Position numbers and translations under genes: made by a program. Positions 1-6,218 of a stretch of 25,444 nt of DNA are shown one piece after another. Position 1 is the stretch's first letter; each line of letters starts with the position of its first letter. Source of the stretch: Gudongella sp051744365 (GTDB taxonomy: Bacteria > Bacillota > Clostridia > Tissierellales > Tissierellaceae); the NCBI GenBank assembly GCA_051744365.1, contig JBNJCX010000025.1:1-25444 (forward strand), written 5' to 3'. The notes under the pieces are model-generated. The model was not told where the DNA came from, did no database searches, and was given only the letters and a program-made list of their open reading frames with translations.

Positions 1-177
1 GGAAATCCAAAGGCTTACCGGGCAGTTGGAAATGCCAACAATAGGAACCCCGTAGCATTGATAATACCTTGACACAGGGTTATTGGAGCCAACGGTGATT
101 TGGCAGGATTTGGCGGAGGAACAGATATAAAGGAAAAGCTATTGAGATTAGAGCAAGGAAATGACCACTCCAAATAG
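1..177 (+). CDS. ogt: Methylated-DNA--protein-cysteine S-methyltransferase, predicted selenoprotein (5'-partial)
   Basis: Only the C-terminal 58 residues lie in the window; the gene starts upstream. Reading frame 1 gives GNPKAYRAVGNANNRNP, then LIIP, then TGA (70-72), then HRVIGANG and GGTDIKEKLLRLE, with the stop TAG at 175-177. This is the catalytic core of the Ogt/AdaB/MGMT family, which repairs O6-alkylguanine by moving the alkyl group onto the Cys of the PCHRV motif. Here that Cys codon is TGA. Other functional residues remain: the Asn and Arg of the NNRNP segment, the His after the nucleophile, and a Glu 27 residues after it, the same offset as Cys145 to Glu172 in human MGMT. Conservation after TGA and a SECIS-like hairpin argue for selenocysteine rather than a dead gene. 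The alternative is a nonsense mutation or sequencing error. The stop codon sits inside the terminator hairpin. Confidence 0.85.
70..104 (+). promoter_or_regulatory. UGA(Sec) codon with SECIS-like hairpin
   Basis: TGA at 70-72 is followed, after 15 nt, by a perfect 5-bp stem GCCAA (88-92)/TTGGC (100-104) with the 7-nt loop CGGTGAT (93-99). The loop begins 20 nt after the TGA and has G at its second and third positions. Known bacterial SECIS elements lie inside the coding region, with a small apical loop roughly 16-37 nt after UGA and a G among the first loop bases, so this fits. The stem is short and was judged by eye, without folding-energy calculation. Confidence 0.65.
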
Positions 178-195
178 GGAATGGTCATTTTTTTT
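161..195 (+). terminator. Intrinsic terminator after the ogt selenogene
   Basis: ATGACCA (161-167) pairs with TGGTCAT (182-188), with TCC/GGA as an inner stem (169-171/178-180) around a short loop that contains the stop codon. A run of T (188-195) follows on the plus strand. It also separates this gene from the convergent cyuA. Confidence 0.85.
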
Positions 196-201
196 AATAG
201 C

Positions 202-1488
202 TTAACATTTATTCATCATAATATCCAGTATTACAGGATCTGTATTGATCATGCCCTCAGTTGATACCTTTGCAAGATTAGCAATGGATTCCTCAGCAGT
301 GGCTCCCAGGATACCATTGTCTGCCGGGATTACAATCCCCTTTCTTGCCATTGATGATGCATCATAGGCTGCATCAACGGATATTCCCAGCTTGTAGGCG
401 CAACCGATTTTTGCTCCGTCACAAAACATTCCTGACACCCCGGCAATCATATTAGTAATTGAGCCTTTTATTTCGTTTACAGTACCATCAAGAATATAGG
501 TGAGTCCTGCGCTGCATCCAAGACCAGCTGCAACGGCACAGCCACAAACAGGGCTCAATGCACCCAGTTGAACCTTCACATAAATTGTGACCAGGTGACT
601 CAATGCAATGGACCTCTTGACCTTTTCATTGTCATAACCGAGCTCAGGACCGATGATTGACAATGGTATTATGGCAACAAGACCATGATTTCCAGAACCT
701 GCACTGCTCATTACAGGGAGTGGATAGCCTGTCATTCTTGCCTCTGAAGCAGCCACCGTAAATGCTTTAGCCTTTGATTGGATATCGTTGGCCTGGCCTA
801 TGTAGTGCTTTCCGATTCCAAGGCCGATATCTTCAAGAAGGCCTACCTGAGCAAGCTTAAGATTCATATTTATGCCGGCCTGGATAAAATCAAGCTCCTG
901 GATTGGGACATTGTTTACAAAATCAACAAGATCATCAATTGAATAGTCCACGATTCTGAATTTTATATCCTTCGAACCGTTGTTTTTATCCTTTGAGCCA
1001 TTATCTTCACTCCTATTGTCCATGATAATTTCAGCGTCAATGGCTTCAAAGACTATGTTCGTATGGGCGTTTTCTATGGTTACTATGGAGGTGTTTTCTA
1101 CACTCTTTGCCACAGCCTGGATAAACAAGGAGGTTTTGGACTTGTCCAAAACAATCCCTATCATACCATTTGAAACCATTTCCAACGCTTCCTCTATGCT
1201 AGTTTCATCAACATCCTTGAAAACTTCAAGGCCATACTCTGACTTGCCTACCAAAACTGCAAGGGCGGCTGCAAACGGGAGTCCTCTTTCGCTGGTTCCA
1301 GGAATTCCCACACTCATGCCGTTTTTAAGAATATTATTGTTTACTGTAATTTCAAGATCAACTATTGGTGCATCCAAGATTTCCCTGGCACGTGAAACCG
1401 CAAGGGCCACTGCAGCAGGCTCTGTACATCCAAGAGCTGGAGAAACCTGGTCTTTAAGAATATCTACAAGAATACTGTTCTTATACAT
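202..1488 (-). CDS. cyuA: L-cysteine desulfidase, CyuA/UPF0597 (serine dehydratase alpha-like) family
   Basis: Predicted cytoplasmic iron-sulfur enzyme of 428 aa that cleaves L-cysteine to pyruvate, ammonia and sulfide. The N-terminal motif SPALGCTEPAAVALA (Cys21) is the signature of the family. The C-terminal half has SPVCGC (Cys315, Cys317), GLGC (Cys325), MFCDGAKIGC (Cys356, Cys363). Cys21, one of the 315/317 pair, 356 and 363 are likely [4Fe-4S] ligands by analogy with the archaeal desulfidase; the family relationship is clear, the exact ligands are inferred. Start chosen at the ATG with GAGGTG six bases upstream. Residues 157-174 form a hydrophilic insert with a duplicated NGSKD unit. 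The gene is divergent from a sigma-54 activator and has a sigma-54 promoter directly upstream, so induction by that activator, probably in response to cysteine, is likely. Activity on serine or another amino acid cannot be excluded. Confidence 0.88.
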   Translation of the reverse strand: MYKNSILVDILKDQVSPALGCTEPAAVALAVSRAREILDAPIVDLEITVNNNILKNGMSVGIPGTSERGLPFAAALAVLVGKSEYGLEVFKDVDETSIEEALEMVSNGMIGIVLDKSKTSLFIQAVAKSVENTSIVTIENAHTNIVFEAIDAEIIMDNRSEDNGSKDKNNGSKDIKFRIVDYSIDDLVDFVNNVPIQELDFIQAGINMNLKLAQVGLLEDIGLGIGKHYIGQANDIQSKAKAFTVAASEARMTGYPLPVMSSAGSGNHGLVAIIPLSIIGPELGYDNEKVKRSIALSHLVTIYVKVQLGALSPVCGCAVAAGLGCSAGLTYILDGTVNEIKGSITNMIAGVSGMFCDGAKIGCAYKLGISVDAAYDASSMARKGIVIPADNGILGATAEESIANLAKVSTEGMINTDPVILDIMMNKC

Positions 1489-1512
1489 TTAATCACCTCG
1501 CATAAGTACAAT

Positions 1513-1528
1513 TGCAAGTACCATGCCA
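1513..1528 (-). promoter_or_regulatory. Sigma-54 (-24/-12) promoter of cyuA
   Basis: The minus strand reads TGGCATGGTACTTGCA, matching the consensus TGGCACGNNNNTTGCW at all fixed positions but one (T for C at the sixth). The GG and GC dinucleotides have the required 10-nt spacing. Transcription would start near 1502, just ahead of the cyuA ribosome binding site. The divergent neighbour encodes a sigma-54 activator, which supports the call. Confidence 0.85.
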
Positions 1529-1585
1529 AGCAATACCGAACACATGGATACCCATTTAGCGAGGGATTTTGGATATATGATTTTA

Positions 1586-1685
1586 TTCTCGTTGCAAAGA
1601 ATTCTCAATAATGATAATCTTATATTATAAGTCATAATCAAACCAGCTAGTAACTGGCATTAGAGCTTTCGCAAAAACGAGAAAG
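1586..1685. promoter_or_regulatory. Candidate upstream activator sites for the sigma-54 regulator
   Basis: TTCTCGTT (1586-1593) is repeated in inverted orientation as AACGAGAA (1676-1683). The second copy lies within the dyad CTTTC-N10-GAAAG (1666-1685). Another short dyad is CCAG-N7-CTGG (1643-1657). These lie about 70-170 bp upstream of the cyuA sigma-54 promoter, the usual range for enhancer sites of such activators, and also just before the regulator gene. The role is inferred. Confidence 0.45.
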
Positions 1686-1713
1686 AATTATCATATTTGA
1701 GAAAGGAGATTCC

Positions 1714-3441
1714 ATGGGTCTGTTGAACAGTATCAAGCCTGAGCTTCAGCATATTATTGAAGCAATGTATTCAGTAACAAATGTCGATATCACAATTGTG
1801 GACCATGAATTAAGAAGAATTGTAGGAACTGGACTCCACGGTAATGCCATAGGAATGATGGCTCCCTTGAATTCAGCTTTCCACAAGTGTATAACCACAG
1901 GGGAGCACTATCTTATTGAAAATCCCCGGGAAGAATCAATATGCCTACAATGTGAGAACAGGGATAATTGCAATGAGCTTGTTGAAATATGTCTGCCCAT
2001 AGATTACAAAGGAGATATAATTGGAGTTCTCGGGCTGTGTGCATTCGATGAAAAGGCAAGAGCTAACCTTATAGCCAATATGGATGGCTACAGAACCTTT
2101 GAGAATCAACTTACGGGAATAATAAATACAATGCTGAATGAAAAGGATTATGGACAGCTTCTTGAGTACAGGTCAAACGAAATGTCCACTCTTATAAACT
2201 CAATAGATGAAGGAATTGTAGTTCTTGACAATTCCCATGGAATTGCAACGATGAACCGTTTCATAAAGGAAAGAATGGGAATTAACGCAGATATAAAAAG
2301 ACTCTCTGACCTTATTCCAGAGGGTATTATCAACCAGCTTTCTGAGAAGAGCTTCAGCGGAGAAGTTGGACCAGTATCCTTTGGGAGTGGCAAATTTATA
2401 ATACAGAGCAATCCAATTAGAGGAGACAATATACAGCAGGGCTATATACTCGTTTTCAGTGACTTCAACAAAATGAAGAAATCTGTATTGAAGTCCCATA
2501 AGGATAATGACATGGTTACATTTGACCAGATACTAGGTGAGAGTGAGGTAATAAAGCAGGTCAGAAGACAAGCCATTCAGGTAGCTGAAAATGAAGCCTC
2601 AGTTATGATAATGGGAGAGACTGGTACCGGAAAAGAGATATTTGCCAGAGCAATACATCATGCTGGACCCAGGGGAGACCAGGTATTTATGGCTCTGAAT
2701 TGTGGTGCAATTCCTGAAAATCTTATAGAAAGCGAGTTGTTCGGCTATGAGCAGGGATCATTTACAGGAGCAAGTAAATCTGGAAAACAAGGTTATTTTG
2801 AGGCGGCGACTAAGGGCACATTGTTTCTGGACGAGATAGGCGAATTGCCTTATCTAATGCAGGTAAAGCTGCTTAGAGCTCTTGAGGAAAAAGAGATTAC
2901 AAGAGTAGGTGGGTACAAAGGAATTAAGGTGAACCCAAGAATAATTTCAGCGACCCACAGAAATATAGAAAAAATGTCCCAGGAAGGAAGTTTCAGAGAA
3001 GATCTTCTCTACAGACTTAATATCGTCCCGATATACATACCTCCTTTGAGAGAAAGAGGATATGATGTACTTATTCTGGGAAGGTATTTTCTCGAGAATT
3101 TCAGCAATATATACGGGAAGGATATTTTAGGATTCAATCCTGAAGCTGAGGATCTGCTTCTTAAGTATAGATTCCCAGGAAATATCAGAGAGCTGAGAAA
3201 TCTTGTTGAATATGCTGTAATTTTCTCAACCGGTTCAAAAATTACAAGCGATCATATGATGAAAAAAATACCACCTAATCTTATTGAGGAAGGCAGGAGT
3301 CTTGCCGATCTGACCAAGGAATATGAGAGGGAATTGATTAAGTCTAGGATTCAGATTGTGGGAGATGATGTGGAATCAAAAAAAGCCCTTGCCAAGAAGC
3401 TAGGGATAAGTCTTGCAACTCTATACAGAAAAATGGACTAA
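1714..3441 (+). CDS. Sigma-54-dependent transcriptional activator (CdsR-like) with Cys-rich sensor and PAS domain
   Basis: Enhancer-binding protein of 575 aa. Residues 1-145 form a PAS/PocR-like sensory region with a cysteine cluster (Cys77, Cys80, Cys86, Cys93; pattern C-x2-C-x5-C-x6-C) that could bind metal, an Fe-S cluster or a thiol. Residues about 150-255 resemble a PAS domain. The AAA+ domain (about 270-500) has Walker A GETGTGKE (301-308), Walker B TLFLDE (369-374) and a sigma-54 contact loop GSFTGA (348-353), where Ser replaces the usual Ala of GAFTGA. The C-terminus is a Fis-type helix-turn-helix (KKALAKKLGISLATLYRK). Start at ATG 1714 with AAAGGAG upstream. Divergent to cyuA and its sigma-54 promoter, so it most likely activates cyuA; a clostridial activator of cysteine desulfidase (CdsR) is known. 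The ligand is not evident from sequence. Confidence 0.9.
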   Translation: MGLLNSIKPELQHIIEAMYSVTNVDITIVDHELRRIVGTGLHGNAIGMMAPLNSAFHKCITTGEHYLIENPREESICLQCENRDNCNELVEICLPIDYKGDIIGVLGLCAFDEKARANLIANMDGYRTFENQLTGIINTMLNEKDYGQLLEYRSNEMSTLINSIDEGIVVLDNSHGIATMNRFIKERMGINADIKRLSDLIPEGIINQLSEKSFSGEVGPVSFGSGKFIIQSNPIRGDNIQQGYILVFSDFNKMKKSVLKSHKDNDMVTFDQILGESEVIKQVRRQAIQVAENEASVMIMGETGTGKEIFARAIHHAGPRGDQVFMALNCGAIPENLIESELFGYEQGSFTGASKSGKQGYFEAATKGTLFLDEIGELPYLMQVKLLRALEEKEITRVGGYKGIKVNPRIISATHRNIEKMSQEGSFREDLLYRLNIVPIYIPPLRERGYDVLILGRYFLENFSNIYGKDILGFNPEAEDLLLKYRFPGNIRELRNLVEYAVIFSTGSKITSDHMMKKIPPNLIEEGRSLADLTKEYERELIKSRIQIVGDDVESKKALAKKLGISLATLYRKMD

Positions 3442-3471
3442 AAGAAAAAAATACGCCCCTTATGAGGCGTA
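3442..3471 (-). terminator. Intrinsic terminator of the MerT-like selenogene
   Basis: On the minus strand TACGCC (from 3471-3466) pairs with GGCGTA (3457-3452) around an 8-nt loop, followed by a T run (3451-3444). The stop codon (3462-3460) lies in the loop. It also separates this gene from the convergent sigma-54 regulator gene, but has no T run on the plus strand. Confidence 0.85.
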
Positions 3472-3765
3472 AAATAATCCAAGAATAGTTGGATAATATA
3501 GTGCCAATATTGCCAGTGCCGCTGATACCCAGAATATAATTCTTGTGGTTTTTCCGGCATTTTTCTTTTCCATCATTGAATATGACTTATATAGAAGAAT
3601 TCCTGTAATTACGACAAAAATTGGCTTGTATTTAGTTAGATTCGCAAAATATGCAGTTCCTACAGATCCCAGACCCAGGGATGCCAATATCAGGCCGCCG
3701 CTTCAGCAAAGGGATGCTGCAACTGCAGAGAATATTGATGATACACTTAGCAATTTCTCTTTCAC
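3460..3765 (-). CDS. MerT-like small membrane transport protein, predicted selenoprotein (Cys-Sec pair)
   Basis: From GTG 3765 the frame encodes 101 residues with one internal TGA (3705-3703) at residue 21: AVAASLC-U-SGGLILASLG, then FANLTKYKPIFV and RIIFWVSAALAILALYYP. MerT of Tn21, as I recall it, has SACCLGPLVL, NLT..PYRPIF and KLIFWIVAALVLVALGFP in the same order, so the TGA replaces the second Cys of the essential Cys-Cys pair in the first helix. Three transmembrane helices are predicted (about 7-31, 41-58, 70-98). MerT's cytoplasmic second Cys pair is absent and the linker is short. GGAGGT (3777-3772) lies six bases before the GTG, a promoter sits further upstream and a SECIS-like hairpin follows the TGA. 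Together these show that translation starts before the TGA; a 75-residue version beginning after it would lose helix 1. There is no merR, merP or merA beside it, so the ligand (Hg, another soft metal, or a selenium/sulfur species) is unknown. Confidence 0.88.
3666..3705 (-). promoter_or_regulatory. UGA(Sec) codon with SECIS-like hairpin in the MerT-like gene
   Basis: On the minus strand, after TGA (3705-3703), a perfect stem ATCCC (3682-3678)/GGGAT (3670-3666) closes the 7-nt loop TGGGTCT (3677-3671). The loop starts 25 nt after TGA, inside the range for bacterial SECIS elements. Its GGTCT resembles the SelB-binding GGUCU loop of E. coli fdhF. Stem and loop sizes equal those of the ogt element (5 bp, 7 nt). 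Confidence 0.75.
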
Positions 3766-3806
3766 TATGCCACCTCCATACCCTCAGGGGGTTTAACAAT
3801 ACTTAT

Positions 3807-3835
3807 ATTCTAGCATATAATATTTTTCTTTTCAA
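3807..3835 (-). promoter_or_regulatory. SigmaA-type promoter of the MerT-like selenogene
   Basis: On the minus strand TTGAAA (3835-3830), a 17-nt spacer and TAGAAT (3812-3807). Transcription would begin near 3800, about 35 nt before the GTG start, which supports the upstream start and read-through of TGA. Confidence 0.75.
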
Positions 3836-3872
3836 ATTCAGAGGGATACATTTTTCAAAATACCCTTCTCAA

Positions 3873-3902
3873 TTGTTTTGAATCAAACAATAGTGGTAAT
3901 AG
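3873..3902 (+). promoter_or_regulatory. Possible promoter of the baeRF gene
   Basis: TTGTTT (3873-3878), 18-nt spacer and TAATAG (3897-3902) preceded by TGG as in an extended -10. An alternative is TTGAAT (3878-3883) with TATAGT (3903-3908) at 19 nt. The 13-mer AATAGTGGTAATA (3889-3901) recurs exactly in the promoter at 17353-17381. Confidence 0.4.
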
Positions 3903-3993
3903 TATAGTAACTAGTTGATTAATAAATTACTGATGATTTAAACACGGCAGACAGGTAATGCTGTGAGGAAATAACAATGAAAGGGGTTTATCT

Positions 3994-5142
3994 ATGGAAA
4001 AATTAGACCTTGATGTATTAAAGGAATTATCACAGATGGATTTAAATGGACTTGTCTCCATTTATCTACCTACTTTTGGACATGCTCAGGAAGCCAATCA
4101 AAGCAGAATCAGGTTGAAAAACCTCTTGAGGAATGCTGAAGGAGGTCTGGTGGAAAAAGGATTCTCTGAAAGGGATGCTCAGTCATTATTGAAGCCAGCG
4201 ACCAGATTGCTTGATGAAACAATTTTCTGGCAGAATCAGGACAAAGGACTTGCAATATTAGTTTCACCGGAGGGCATGAAATATTTTAGATTACCTCTGG
4301 ATGTTGAGGAGATAGCAATTGTCTCCAACAGATATTATATAAAGCCCTTGCTTAAACTCCTTGCTTCAATAGAGAAATTTAATATACTTACATTGAGTCA
4401 GGCAGAGGTAAGACTTTTTGAGGCAGATCCCTACAGGATAAGAAAAATAGAAGTTCCGGAAATAGATGAACTGGTTGAGAATTATGTCCCAGCCAATGAA
4501 TTGCATCAGGAAGCCACAAGCCCTAAAGGGGCAGCATCGGGAGGCGGACCTGCGATGCATGGCTACAATGAAATGAGCAAGACTGAAAAGAATGAGATTT
4601 CCAAGCACCTGAGAAGCATAGACAAAGAAGTGAATAGGGTGCTAAAGGAAACAAAAAACCCTTTGATTGTTTATTCAGTTGATTACATCTATCCTATGTA
4701 CAGAGATGTAAGCTCCTACTCCAATCTTATGGAGGAATCAATTAAAGGAAGTCCGGAGGGTGTTGGAGAAAAGGATATTCATGAAAAGGCGAGGGGTATA
4801 TTCTCTCCGAGAGTTGAAAAACGTCTCCAGAAAGAGGCTGAGAAATTCAAGACCCTTATAAACACAGATTCCAAGCTTGCAAGTGACAGCATCGAAAGGA
4901 TAGTACTTTCAGCTTACAGTGGAGGGGTAGATACTGTGTTTATTGCTGAAGATGTACAAAAATGGGGCATTTTTAACGAGACTGACAATAGTTTGGACGT
5001 AAACAACAAAGAAGATGTGGGACATGTAGACCTTATGGATTTTGTTGCAATGCAAACACTTTTCAATGGAGGGACTGTACATCTGATGGAGGCTGGAAAA
5101 ATGCCTTCAAGCAAACCTATAGCGGCAATACTGAGATTCTAG
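3994..5142 (+). CDS. baeRF-family protein (bacterial eRF1-like domain)
   Basis: A protein of 382 aa resembling the bacterial archaeo-eukaryotic release factor (baeRF) families, which share the fold of the eRF1/Pelota middle and C-terminal domains and are thought to act at the ribosome or in stress. Visible features are VSIYLPTFGHAQEANQ near the start, a helical N-terminal part, a Gly-rich stretch near residue 186 (GAASGGGPAMHG) and the C-terminal segment GGTVHLMEAGKMPSSKPIAA, which resembles the last part of the eRF1-like domain. No signal peptide or membrane helix is seen, so it is probably cytoplasmic. AAAGGGG precedes ATG 3994. It is flanked by its own promoter candidate and a strong terminator, so it is probably monocistronic. 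Family assignment is moderately sure; the cellular role is not known. Confidence 0.7.
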   Translation: MEKLDLDVLKELSQMDLNGLVSIYLPTFGHAQEANQSRIRLKNLLRNAEGGLVEKGFSERDAQSLLKPATRLLDETIFWQNQDKGLAILVSPEGMKYFRLPLDVEEIAIVSNRYYIKPLLKLLASIEKFNILTLSQAEVRLFEADPYRIRKIEVPEIDELVENYVPANELHQEATSPKGAASGGGPAMHGYNEMSKTEKNEISKHLRSIDKEVNRVLKETKNPLIVYSVDYIYPMYRDVSSYSNLMEESIKGSPEGVGEKDIHEKARGIFSPRVEKRLQKEAEKFKTLINTDSKLASDSIERIVLSAYSGGVDTVFIAEDVQKWGIFNETDNSLDVNNKEDVGHVDLMDFVAMQTLFNGGTVHLMEAGKMPSSKPIAAILRF

Positions 5143-5157
5143 AGACCTGAATAATTT

Positions 5158-5197
5158 GAGGGTACACAAGATTTGCAGTGTACCCTCATAATTTTTT
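5158..5197 (+). terminator. Intrinsic terminator after the baeRF gene
   Basis: GAGGGTACAC (5158-5167) and GTGTACCCTC (5178-5187) form a perfect 10-bp stem with a 10-nt loop, followed by ATAATTTTTT. Confidence 0.93.
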
Positions 5198-5218
5198 GAT
5201 AAATGGAGGCTGTGGCGG

Positions 5219-6067
5219 ATGAAAAATTTTGTTACGAGCGAATGGCTAAAGGAGAATTCAGGCAGGGATAACCTGCTGATTTTTGATGTAAGATACCAGC
5301 TGGGAAATGAAGAATATGGACTTGAGGAATACAATAAGGGTCATATAGATGGAGCTATATTCATCCCAATGGAGGACATATTGACAGGAAATGTTGGAGA
5401 GCATGGAGGCAGGCACCCCTTGCCGGATATGATGAAGTTTTCGCAGACTATTAATGATTTAGGCGTCGATAACGAAAGTACAGTAGTGGCTTACGATGAC
5501 GGAGAGCTCGCCATGGCAGGCAGACTTTGGTGGATGTTGAGATATATCGGGAAGGAAGAAGTGTACATTTTAAAAGGTGGAATAAAGGAGTGGAAGGATA
5601 GAGGTTATGACCTTTCAAAAGACATACCCGAACCCTCGAGAGGAGGAAGGCTGACGTTGTCTAAAAAACCGGATATGATTGCAGATGTTCAGGATGTAAG
5701 AAGAGCAATTCAGAAGGAAGACGAAGTAGTGGTGGATTCAAGGACGCCTGACAGGTATAGGGGAGAAATCGAACCCATTGATAGAATCCCAGGTCACATT
5801 CCAACATCTGTTAATTATCCATGGACAGAGCTTGTTGAAAATATGGACAAATGGGATTCAGAGATAGAAAAGCTGAAAAATCACTACCGGGATCTTCAAA
5901 AATATAACAAGATACTGGTTCATTGCGGGTCCGGCATTACTGGCACAGTAAACGCAATGTTTATGGAGGAGGTTGGACTGAAGCCGGTACTGTACCTTGG
6001 AGGTTACAGCGATTGGATAAGCTATGAAGAAAACAGAGTAATCAATGAATTTTCAGAAAATAAATAG
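5219..6067 (+). CDS. Sulfurtransferase, tandem rhodanese domains (3-mercaptopyruvate/thiosulfate type)
   Basis: A protein of 282 aa with two rhodanese domains. The N-terminal domain (about 1-135) is inactive: its loop reads VVAYDDGELAMAGRLWW with no Cys. The C-terminal domain (about 150-280) has the catalytic loop HCGSGITG with Cys236. CGSG-type loops are typical of 3-mercaptopyruvate sulfurtransferases, CRKG of thiosulfate sulfurtransferases, so mercaptopyruvate is the more likely donor. It moves sulfane sulfur to thiols or cyanide in the cytoplasm. Full length, with WW and GG-YSDW motifs normal for the family. GGAGG precedes ATG 5219 at a slightly long spacing. It lies between two hairpins, so probably has its own promoter, although I see no clear one in the short gap. 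It may fit the cysteine/sulfide theme upstream; that link is inference. Confidence 0.88.
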   Translation: MKNFVTSEWLKENSGRDNLLIFDVRYQLGNEEYGLEEYNKGHIDGAIFIPMEDILTGNVGEHGGRHPLPDMMKFSQTINDLGVDNESTVVAYDDGELAMAGRLWWMLRYIGKEEVYILKGGIKEWKDRGYDLSKDIPEPSRGGRLTLSKKPDMIADVQDVRRAIQKEDEVVVDSRTPDRYRGEIEPIDRIPGHIPTSVNYPWTELVENMDKWDSEIEKLKNHYRDLQKYNKILVHCGSGITGTVNAMFMEEVGLKPVLYLGGYSDWISYEENRVINEFSENK

Positions 6068-6081
6068 ATTTTGAAAATATT

Positions 6082-6125
6082 AATACCATCAGATGATAAA
6101 AGAAACCTTCTGATGGTATTATTTT
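6082..6125 (+). terminator. Intrinsic terminator after the sulfurtransferase gene
   Basis: AATACCATCAGA (6082-6093) and TCTGATGGTATT (6109-6120) form a 12-bp perfect stem, followed by a short T run (ATTTTG). Confidence 0.8.
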
Positions 6126-6131
6126 GAGTTG

Positions 6132-6160
6132 TTTACAACTACCCACATATGGGGTAATAT
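6132..6160 (+). promoter_or_regulatory. Promoter of the malQ-glgP operon
   Basis: TTTACA (6132-6137), exact 17-nt spacer, TAATAT (6155-6160). The start site would be near 6167, at the edge of the LacI-type operator. Confidence 0.7.
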
Positions 6161-6167
6161 TATATTG

Positions 6168-6185
6168 TGTTCAAACGGTTGCACA
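6168..6185. promoter_or_regulatory. LacI-family operator (malQ site)
   Basis: TGTTCAAACGGTTGCACA is an 18-bp dyad with a central CG, matching in seven of nine pairs, as in LacI/GalR-family operators. It covers the predicted start site of malQ, so binding would block transcription. It shares the frame T-T-CAA-CG--TGCACA with the site at 10155-10172. Confidence 0.7.
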
Positions 6186-6218
6186 ATTTTGAAAAAAATG
6201 GAAAGAAGGTGAGGATTA

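Noticed and set aside
70..72. TGA in the alkyltransferase gene as a plain nonsense mutation (pseudogene)
   Set aside because: The stop replaces exactly the catalytic Cys, the downstream frame is fully conserved, a SECIS-like hairpin follows, and a second gene shows the same pattern. Cannot be fully excluded without the rest of the genome.
3460..3687. A 75-residue protein starting after the TGA (TTG start)
   Set aside because: It would lack the first membrane helix and has no good ribosome site; the GTG at 3765 has an ideal ribosome site and promoter.
3545..3881. Plus-strand open frames opposite the MerT-like gene (83 and 76 residues)
   Set aside because: No ribosome sites or recognisable domains; they are antisense shadows of the selenogene and its promoter.
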